Assembly (NCBI GenBank): GCA_003566795.1
Contig: PXBU01000211.1
Span: 1-6,786, forward strand
Length of the DNA stretch: 6,786 nucleotides
From: Puniceicoccaceae bacterium
Lineage (GTDB): Bacteria; Verrucomicrobiota; Verrucomicrobiia; Opitutales; Coraliomargaritaceae
Direction: 5' to 3'
The notes under the pieces are model-generated. The model was given only the letters and a program-made list of their open reading frames with translations. It had not been told where the DNA came from and ran no database searches. The position numbers were made by a program, and so were the translations under genes. The stretch's first letter is position 1. Each line of letters begins with the position of its first letter. Below are positions 1 through 5,339 of this stretch, piece after piece.

Positions 1-1
1 A

Positions 2-226
2 ATTGAGGCCTTCATGAGCAGTCGTCCGGTCATGCCCATGATTCTGCGGGGTGAAAACGTGATCGCCAAAGTGCGGGACCTGCTCGGGCCGCCCAATTCG
101 AAAGAAGCCGCCCCCGGCACCATCCGCGGTGATCTTGGGACCGATATGATGAAGAATGTCGTGCACGCCTCTGACAGCCCCGAAACGGCTGTCGCGGAAA
201 AGAAGCGCTTTTTCCCTGAACTGTAG
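2..226 (+). CDS. ndk: Nucleoside diphosphate kinase, C-terminal half (5' end outside window)
   Basis: Ndk moves the gamma phosphate from ATP to other nucleoside diphosphates through a phosphohistidine intermediate, in the cytoplasm. The visible 74 residues match the C-terminal half of the family: LRGENVIAKVRDLLG (residues 15-29 of the fragment), then EAAPGTIRGDLG (35-46), then the active-site segment NVVHASDS (52-59). The catalytic His is codon 164-166. The frame stays open to the left edge, so the gene is truncated by the window and not broken; about 70 N-terminal residues are missing compared with the usual length of about 140. The internal ATG at 14 lies within the conserved fold and is not the true start. 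Oddities are Ala for the usual Gly after the catalytic His, and Arg for Gly in the normally SGP-like segment near residues 7-9. It lies 71 bases upstream of ispF on the same strand, so the two may be co-transcribed. Identification is firm. Confidence 0.93.
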   Translation: MEAFMSSRPVMPMILRGENVIAKVRDLLGPPNSKEAAPGTIRGDLGTDMMKNVVHASDSPETAVAEKKRFFPEL

Positions 227-227
227 C

Positions 228-245
228 AGCGACAATTCTGTCGCT
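228..245 (+). other. Perfect 7-bp hairpin just after ndk stop
   Basis: AGCGACA (228-234) and TGTCGCT (239-245) are exact reverse complements around the 4-base loop ATTC, starting one base after the ndk stop codon. No run of T follows, so it is not a standard intrinsic terminator. It may stabilise the ndk 3' end or be a weak pause. A second possible stem, GCTTC (243-247) with GAAGC (253-257), shares bases 243-245, so the two cannot form together. Function is unknown. Confidence 0.4.
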
Positions 246-297
246 TCCATTCGAAGCATTAAAGCGGCAATTCGTCGTTTTACCGAAAGAATCGATC

Positions 298-780
298 ATG
301 AAAGTCAAAACAGGGCTCGGTTTGGACAGTCACCGCTTCGTTGCAGACGATTCGGAGCGGTCTCTGGTCTTGGGCGGCCTCGTCTTCCAGGATGCCCCGG
401 CGCTCCACGGCAATAGCGACGCCGATGTGATTCTCCATGCCCTGACCGATGCCATCAGTGGCATCACTGGTAAGACGGTAATCGGTACGGTGGCGGACCG
501 GATGTGCCGCGACGGGATCACCGACAGTAAAGAATACTTAAAAGTCGCATTGGCCGATCTCGGGGATTGGCAGATCAGCCACGTCTCGATCGCTCTCGAA
601 TGCCTGCGTCCGAAGATCGACCCCAAGGTGCCTGCTTTGCGTGAGTCCATTGCCGGATTGCTCGGTGTGGCTACGGATGATGTCTGCATTACCGCCACCA
701 CTGGTGAGGGGTTGACTGATTGCGGCCGCGGGCTTGGCATTCACGCCAGTGCACTGGTGACGGCGACTGCTAACAGTTGA
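298..780 (+). CDS. ispF: 2-C-methyl-D-erythritol 2,4-cyclodiphosphate synthase, Chlamydia-like variant
   Basis: IspF converts CDP-methylerythritol 2-phosphate to the cyclic diphosphate MEcPP with release of CMP, in the MEP isoprenoid pathway. At 160 residues it has normal family length. Visible motifs are GLDSHRF (8-14, metal ligands D10 and H12), SDADVILHALTDA (40-52, metal ligand H47), and the C-terminal signature ATTGEGL...GRGLGI (133-148, with E137 at the magnesium-binding position). Asn39 replaces the usual His of the HSD motif. The typical GDIG..FPDTD..KGADS loop is replaced by a shorter stretch, residues 59-77, ending GITDS. From memory, chlamydial IspF has the same arrangement, including the Asn, so this looks like a true subfamily and not decay. 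The catalytic metal ligands are intact, so activity is expected. The start is the first ATG before the conserved N-terminal strand, with a weak purine stretch GAAAGA about 8 bases upstream. It follows ndk and ends in a likely terminator. Confidence 0.93.
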   Translation: MKVKTGLGLDSHRFVADDSERSLVLGGLVFQDAPALHGNSDADVILHALTDAISGITGKTVIGTVADRMCRDGITDSKEYLKVALADLGDWQISHVSIALECLRPKIDPKVPALRESIAGLLGVATDDVCITATTGEGLTDCGRGLGIHASALVTATANS

Positions 781-786
781 TTTTTT
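764..786 (+). terminator. Probable intrinsic terminator at the end of ispF
   Basis: CGACTG (764-769) pairs with CAGTTG (774-779) around the loop CTAA, giving a 6-bp stem with one G-T wobble. One base later comes a run of six T (781-786). The stem overlaps the last codons and stop of ispF. The stem is short, so termination may be partial, but its position fits the end of the ndk-ispF unit and separates it from the glycan genes. Confidence 0.5.
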
Positions 787-966
787 ATGCGACTTGGAAT
801 GATTGATTTTTCTGAAAGAATCTTGTTTGATGAGTTTTTTACAAAAATGCCCCCATGCCACATGGGCTTATCATTCCCCCCCTACGACACAATCCGACTG
901 GTTTCGGGCGTATTCGCACCGATCGACCAAGGGCTGTAGCGTGTTCGTTTGTTAAAGTTTCCCTAG
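781..966 (+). promoter_or_regulatory. Intergenic leader region before the glycan operon
   Basis: This 186-base gap is the only sizeable non-coding space between ispF and the five-gene cluster, so the cluster promoter is expected here. The first 70 bases are T-rich. No pair of -35 and -10 boxes stands out, so no promoter is placed. A perfect inverted repeat, CCCATG (852-857) and CATGGG (861-866) around CCA, lies in the middle and could be a small operator or hairpin. C-rich runs surround it. A TAG codon (964-966) sits directly before, and in frame with, the ATG at 967. Confidence 0.4.
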
Positions 967-2793
967 ATGTTTAATCCTAAACCCCTTTTCCACTATTTCC
1001 AGATTTTCCGGAAATACGTGGGGCGTCGCCTGGTCCTTGTTTTCCTGTTGGCGACGGCCGCGGTGCTGGTGGAGTCGGTGGGCATTACACTGGTGCTACC
1101 GCTCATCGCCAGTCTGGGGATGGAGGGGGAGGCGCTAAAGGGCGGCAGCGAGGCTTCGGCGCTCACCACATGGATGAGCACGCTGGTGCGCGGCTTGGGG
1201 CTAGAGGGCTCCACCATCGGCATCATTTTTTTCATTGCGCTCTTGGTCGGCCTCAAGGGCTTGATTCGCTTCGGTGCCGACGCCTATGGCGGCATACTCT
1301 CCGCCCAACTGAGCCGGGAGATCAAACGGAAGATGTTTCAAGCCTATGTGGGGATGAGTTATGCCTATTATTCCGCCCACAATACGGGTCATTTTGCGAA
1401 CGTGATCAACACGCAAGTGAGCGGCCTGATCCAGTCATTCAGTGCTTTCAAAACACTGTTTATTTCGATTTTGACTACCATGGCCTATTTCTCGGTGGCA
1501 CTTTTGGTGGACTGGCGCTTTGCCCTGATGGCGGTAGTTTTTGGTGGCACGGTACTGCTTTTCTTCCGGCGGCTAAGTGATTATGTTAAACAACTTTCCC
1601 GCCAAACCGCAAAGGAGCAGAGCACTTTAAACAAACGCCTGATCCAGTGCCTGCAAGCGCACAAATACCTTACGGCGACGGGCACAATGGTTGCATTAGA
1701 GAAGGGGATATTCGAGAGTATCCACCGATTAACCCGCTACGCCCGCAACCAAAGCATCGCCAACGCCTTTACCGGTTCGGTGCGGGAACCGATCTCCATC
1801 ATCGTCATCCTCCTGGTTCTGATTGTCCAGATCAGCTTTTTTCAGGCCCCGGTCGCCCCGATTCTGGTCTCTCTGATTTTACTCTACCGGGCGATGGGGC
1901 AGGTCATGTTGTTGCAAAGCTCCTGGCAACATCTGATGTCCACGTCCGGAAGTATCGAAGTGGTCGAAGCGGAATTTAGAAATTTAGAGGACGATTATCG
2001 GGCCGACGGAGAACTGACCATCGACCCGCTGGATCAGGAGATCCGCTTTGAAGCGCTTTCTTTTGCTTATGCTCAGGCGGAGGCAGTGGTGTTACATGAG
2101 ATTGATCTATGCATTCCCGCCCGCAGCACCGTGGCCTTTGTGGGGCCTTCCGGAGCGGGTAAGTCCACTTTGGTCGACCTGATCACGCTGCTGCTCAAGC
2201 CAACGGACGGACGTTTGATCATTGATCAAAAGGATGCCTCAGTGATCGCCACGGATTCCTGGCGGCAGCAAATCGGCTATGTCTCTCAGGATACTGTGAT
2301 TTTTGATGATACGGTGGCGAACAACATCGGGATGTGGTCCGGTGATTTCAATGCGGATGCCGGCTACGCCGCCCGGGTGCTTGGTGCCAGCGAAGCGGCT
2401 CATGCCCGCAGCTTCATCGAAGCCCTCCCTGAGGGATTTAACACTGTGGTCGGTGATCGCGGCGTTCGCCTCTCCGGTGGTCAGAAGCAGCGCCTCTTCA
2501 TCGCCCGCGAGCTATTTAAACAACCCAAGCTTCTCATACTCGATGAAGCCACCTCCGCCCTCGATACCGAATCCGAACGCGCGATCCAATCGAGCATTGA
2601 TGCCCTGCGCGGTGAGATCACCATTATCCTCATCGCCCACCGCCTCTCGACGGTAAGAAATGCGGATCATGTCTATGTTCTGGAAACCGGTAAGCTTGTG
2701 GAACAGGGCACCTACACTGAACTTATCGAAAAGTCCGATTCTCGTTTTGCCCGCATGGTTGCGGCGCAAACTCTCACCCAGCAAAGCCCCTGA
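967..2793 (+). CDS. ABC exporter, fused permease and ATPase (MsbA/PglK-type glycolipid flippase family)
   Basis: This is a 608-residue half-transporter that would work as a homodimer in the inner membrane. The N-terminal part holds about six hydrophobic segments, near residues 21-47, 82-100, 160-181, 183-201, 272-292 and 295-311. The C-terminal ATPase is complete: aromatic A-loop candidate Y368, Walker A GPSGAGKST (393-401), Q-loop Q441, signature LSGGQ (502-506), Walker B LLILDE (522-527, catalytic E527), D-loop SALD (530-533) and switch His558 in IAHR. All key residues are present, so it should be active. Length and layout fit lipid A or lipid-linked oligosaccharide flippases such as MsbA and PglK, but that fold also serves peptide and drug exporters. 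The neighbouring glycan-modifying genes make a lipid-linked glycan the likeliest cargo; this is inference. An in-frame TAG lies immediately upstream, so ATG 967 is the earliest possible start. No clear ribosome binding site precedes it. The next gene starts 21 bases after the stop. Confidence 0.92.
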   Translation: MFNPKPLFHYFQIFRKYVGRRLVLVFLLATAAVLVESVGITLVLPLIASLGMEGEALKGGSEASALTTWMSTLVRGLGLEGSTIGIIFFIALLVGLKGLIRFGADAYGGILSAQLSREIKRKMFQAYVGMSYAYYSAHNTGHFANVINTQVSGLIQSFSAFKTLFISILTTMAYFSVALLVDWRFALMAVVFGGTVLLFFRRLSDYVKQLSRQTAKEQSTLNKRLIQCLQAHKYLTATGTMVALEKGIFESIHRLTRYARNQSIANAFTGSVREPISIIVILLVLIVQISFFQAPVAPILVSLILLYRAMGQVMLLQSSWQHLMSTSGSIEVVEAEFRNLEDDYRADGELTIDPLDQEIRFEALSFAYAQAEAVVLHEIDLCIPARSTVAFVGPSGAGKSTLVDLITLLLKPTDGRLIIDQKDASVIATDSWRQQIGYVSQDTVIFDDTVANNIGMWSGDFNADAGYAARVLGASEAAHARSFIEALPEGFNTVVGDRGVRLSGGQKQRLFIARELFKQPKLLILDEATSALDTESERAIQSSIDALRGEITIILIAHRLSTVRNADHVYVLETGKLVEQGTYTELIEKSDSRFARMVAAQTLTQQSP

Positions 2794-2814
2794 GTCGCAT
2801 CCATTCCTTATCCC

Positions 2815-3498
2815 ATGAAAATCGCCATCCAGGTTCCGATTAAAGCACGCAGCAGCACACGTGTGCCCAATAAAAACTTTCGTTCGCTGTGCGGGAAGCC
2901 CTTTTCCTGGTGGCTCCTCGACCGGCTGGCAGACCTGGCTGACCCGGACTGGGATATCTTTATCGATTCGGAAAGCAGCGAGGTCTTGGAACATCTCTCC
3001 GAACGGCACCGCGAACGTTTTAAATTTCACCTGCGCGACCCCTGGTTTGCTGAGGACCATGCCAACGGCAATCACTTGCTCCATCAATTTGCGGTGAGAG
3101 AATCGACTTACGACATCTATGTGCAATTGTTCGTCACCGCCGTGACGCTACCCGGCGAAATCATCAACGAAGCCATCCAATGCCTGTCCACTTCGGTGAG
3201 TGCTTATGATTCGCTTTTCCTGGTTACGGAGGAGAATGGTTGGTATTGGTTTAATGAGAATGCCTTGAATTATCAACCGCATCTCCCCAACGGACTGCCG
3301 CGTTCCCAGGACGCGATGGTTCTGAAGGAGACCACCGGCCTCTACGCCATCACGCGAGACGCGCTCCTCCGGGGTGGCTGCCGAATCGGAGAACGGCCAT
3401 ACTTTTACACGATCCCCCATGAGTTCGCCTTCGATGTCGATACTATGGAGGATTTCCGAAGGGCGGAAAAATTCCTGGACGGCAAAATCAAAGGATGA
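2815..3498 (+). CDS. CMP-sugar synthetase, acylneuraminate cytidylyltransferase family
   Basis: Family members join CTP and an acidic sugar (sialic, legionaminic or pseudaminic acid, or Kdo-like) to give a CMP-sugar and diphosphate in the cytoplasm. The 227-residue length is typical. The N-terminal nucleotide-binding region reads KARSSTRVPNKNFRSLCGKP (10-29), matching the family pattern R..S.R.P.KN...L.GKP. DIFIDSES (47-54) fits the next strand. YDIYVQLFVTAVTLPGEII (99-117) occupies the place of the usual Q..PTSP-type segment but lacks its Ser-Pro, so the subfamily is divergent. SQDAMVLKETTGLYA (164-178) and the closing acidic FDVDTMEDFRRAE (206-218) match the substrate and metal end of such enzymes. 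The sugar cannot be deduced, because no NeuB, NeuC or KdsA-like gene is in the window. No ribosome binding site is evident. Its last four bases overlap the next start, which suggests translational coupling. Confidence 0.8.
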   Translation: MKIAIQVPIKARSSTRVPNKNFRSLCGKPFSWWLLDRLADLADPDWDIFIDSESSEVLEHLSERHRERFKFHLRDPWFAEDHANGNHLLHQFAVRESTYDIYVQLFVTAVTLPGEIINEAIQCLSTSVSAYDSLFLVTEENGWYWFNENALNYQPHLPNGLPRSQDAMVLKETTGLYAITRDALLRGGCRIGERPYFYTIPHEFAFDVDTMEDFRRAEKFLDGKIKG

Positions 3499-4562
3499 AA
3501 GCTAAAACCTCATTTGCACTTATCGACGGGTGGTGGGGCTCAGGTAAGACAACTCTGCGCGGCTTGCTTGACGGCCATCCGGAACTGGCGGTTTGTCCGA
3601 TACAAGAATCCTTGGTGGGGGTATTGTCACACGATCCGGGGCACCATTATTGGTTGCCAAAAAAGGAGGTTTCCGGACTACGGGCCTGTCTGGGTGCAAG
3701 CATCGGCTATAGCCGAATCGAGCGCTTTGCCTTGGCCGGAACAATCGCATTCGATGCGGCCCGCCGCGTTCGGATCGAACGGCCTTTTAATTTTGACTAT
3801 TACCAGTTCGATCAGATGTGGGTGCAGCGAGTCCTAGGGGAGGAAGCACTCAGCTTGAGAAAACTGATCGATATTTATTACCACTCCTTCATGGCGTGCT
3901 GGAAGGACCTCCCTGAAAATAATCAGCACTATGCCTACCATGTCTCTCTCGATGATAACCGACGAAATACCGTTCCGTTTTTTATCAAAAATTATCCTGA
4001 AGGGAAACTCCTTTACTTGATCCGAGACCCCAAGGGTATTATTGCCACACGCGCAGGACGTCTGCCCTGCAAGGGGGAGAGCCGGACGACGCAATGGGAG
4101 GACCTGACCTGCGAACAACTGATACGATCCCGTGAATTGCATCGTATTCGTGACGCTTACGTGCAAGTGCGGCAACTGGCGAAACAATATCCGGAACGCA
4201 TCCTCCCAGTCTCCTTCGAGGCCTTGGTCGAACAAACTCCTGTAACCATGAAGCAAGTGGCTGATTTCCTGGCTATCGACTACGATACAATCCTTGAAAA
4301 GTTTTCTTATTTAGGCGAGCCGATAGGCGAGGTCGAAGGCGTTTCCTTTACCGGTAAGGTTAATGATGCTCCTCGTGATCTCTTGAATGACACCACCTTT
4401 GCTTGGGCGCAAATGATTCTTCGGGAGATGCCTTTTTCAGTGTCCACTTTACGGCGATACCCGCATGCCAGCATGGCATTTTTGAAGCATGAAGCCTTGG
4501 CCAAGGCCAACAGGCTATACTCAAGATGCGAACGTTTTTTGCGCCGCTGTGTCCCTGGTTGA
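3495..4562 (+). CDS. Sulfotransferase-like P-loop protein
   Basis: Sulfotransferases move sulfate from PAPS to a hydroxyl or amine of an acceptor, here possibly a glycan. Near the N-terminus residues 11-30 fit the PAPS-binding loop followed by helix: G12-W-W-G-S-G-K-T-T, then LLDGHPE (24-30). LLYLIRDPKGIIATRAG (172-188) fits the strand and loop binding the 3'-phosphate, with R177 conserved. VSFEALVEQTPVTMKQVADFLAI (239-261) resembles the late motif of the family (about Y/FE-L-hydrophobic followed by FL). The length of 355 is within range. Oddity: Lys18 stands where the first Thr of SGTT is expected, so the loop also meets the Walker A pattern GxxxxGKT. The Ser usually found after the second-motif Arg is replaced by Ala184/Thr185. 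A nucleotide kinase or unrelated P-loop protein is therefore possible but less likely given the later motifs. It starts inside the stop of the previous gene (ATGA); AAGG lies too close to serve as a normal ribosome site. Acceptor unknown. Confidence 0.75.
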   Translation: MKAKTSFALIDGWWGSGKTTLRGLLDGHPELAVCPIQESLVGVLSHDPGHHYWLPKKEVSGLRACLGASIGYSRIERFALAGTIAFDAARRVRIERPFNFDYYQFDQMWVQRVLGEEALSLRKLIDIYYHSFMACWKDLPENNQHYAYHVSLDDNRRNTVPFFIKNYPEGKLLYLIRDPKGIIATRAGRLPCKGESRTTQWEDLTCEQLIRSRELHRIRDAYVQVRQLAKQYPERILPVSFEALVEQTPVTMKQVADFLAIDYDTILEKFSYLGEPIGEVEGVSFTGKVNDAPRDLLNDTTFAWAQMILREMPFSVSTLRRYPHASMAFLKHEALAKANRLYSRCERFLRRCVPG

Positions 4563-4568
4563 GTTATA

Positions 4569-5339
4569 ATGATTCATTCATCCCAGTTTGTTTTTGTGCA
4601 CATGCCAAAAACCGGCGGCACTTTTGTGGCAGAGTGTATGAGGCAGCTCAATCATTCGGGTAAACTGCGGGAGCCTCAGACGGCCTTGTGGAAGAAGTGG
4701 CTTTGCCGCGACCGCTTTCATAAAGTGCCTAATGTGAGTAAGCACGGATGCGTCAGTGAGATTCCCAAGAAATGCCAAAACTTGCCTATCGTTGGATGCA
4801 TCCGGTCACCAGAAGCGTGGTATTCTTCGAATTACCGTTTTGCCTGGTGGCGACGTTTCCCGGAGAAATTCCCCGGAGTCCTCGAGTGTCCTGCGTTTCC
4901 CAACCTTTCGTTTGATGACTATTTCCGATTATCGAACACAACTTGGATCGAGGCTGAATTTCCGTATCTGACTCCCCCTTATCCGGCAGGACGATATACC
5001 TTGCTTCTACTTAAATGGTTTTCACGAGACCCAAAGGCCTTCTTGCAAGAAATTAACGGCAAGATTACCAGCGAACATCTTATCGAGGAACTGGGAGATA
5101 TCATCTGGCTAAAGTGCGAACGGCTGAACGCAGATCTTCACTATTTGCTGAGATGTTTTGATTGGGCCGAGGACAAACTTCAGTTTATTTTAAGACGTCC
5201 TGTCGTTTTACCATCCACTGATCCACGGAATGACGGGACAGGGATTCAGCATGTTATCAATAAAGAGGAATCAGCTTGCATTCAAACCCTTGACGCAGCG
5301 GTTTACGAGTTTATCGAATACCTAACGCTGAAGAAATGA
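4569..5339 (+). CDS. Sulfotransferase family protein (second, distinct type)
   Basis: This 256-residue protein has the layout of carbohydrate sulfotransferases related to the Sulfotransfer_2 type. FVFVHMPKTGGTFV (7-20) is the PAPS 5'-phosphosulfate loop, with Lys14 and Thr15 to Thr18 in place. IVGCIRSPEAWYSSNY (74-89) is the 3'-phosphate site, with R79 and S86 at the usual seven-residue spacing. KHG (58-60) followed by IP (65-66) resembles the conserved His region just before the second motif. There is no signal peptide or membrane segment, so it should act in the cytoplasm before export. It shares only the two loop motifs with the preceding protein, so the two are not tandem copies; they may sulfate different positions. 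The start lies 6 bases after the previous stop with no good ribosome site. Its stop overlaps the next start as ATGA. Sampled stretches look AT-richer than in the ABC exporter gene, which could hint at separate acquisition. Acceptor unknown. Confidence 0.82.
   Translation: MIHSSQFVFVHMPKTGGTFVAECMRQLNHSGKLREPQTALWKKWLCRDRFHKVPNVSKHGCVSEIPKKCQNLPIVGCIRSPEAWYSSNYRFAWWRRFPEKFPGVLECPAFPNLSFDDYFRLSNTTWIEAEFPYLTPPYPAGRYTLLLLKWFSRDPKAFLQEINGKITSEHLIEELGDIIWLKCERLNADLHYLLRCFDWAEDKLQFILRRPVVLPSTDPRNDGTGIQHVINKEESACIQTLDAAVYEFIEYLTLKK

Noticed and set aside
330..740. - strand open frame of 136 codons opposite ispF
   Set aside because: It is fully antisense to a well-supported gene and its product is Ser/Arg/Pro-rich without known motifs, as expected of a shadow frame.
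746..757. 12-base palindrome CCAGTGCACTGG near the ispF end
   Set aside because: It lies in coding sequence, has no loop to form a hairpin easily and is not repeated nearby; chance is likely.
1170..1580. + strand open frame of 136 codons inside the exporter gene
   Set aside because: It is a shifted frame of the membrane domain and its translation lacks any domain or hydrophobic pattern.
2512..3126. Long open frame on the - strand, 204 codons
   Set aside because: It lies opposite the ATPase end of the exporter and the start of the cytidylyltransferase, both with clear motifs, and its translation shows no recognisable family.
4465..4479. Inverted repeat ATGCCA/TGGCAT within a coding region
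   Set aside because: It is a short stem inside the sulfotransferase gene with no T run and no reason to expect a function.
4494..4507. 14-base perfect palindrome GCCTTGGCCAAGGC
   Set aside because: It lies inside the first sulfotransferase gene, encodes ordinary Ala/Leu/Lys codons and has no second copy that I noticed.
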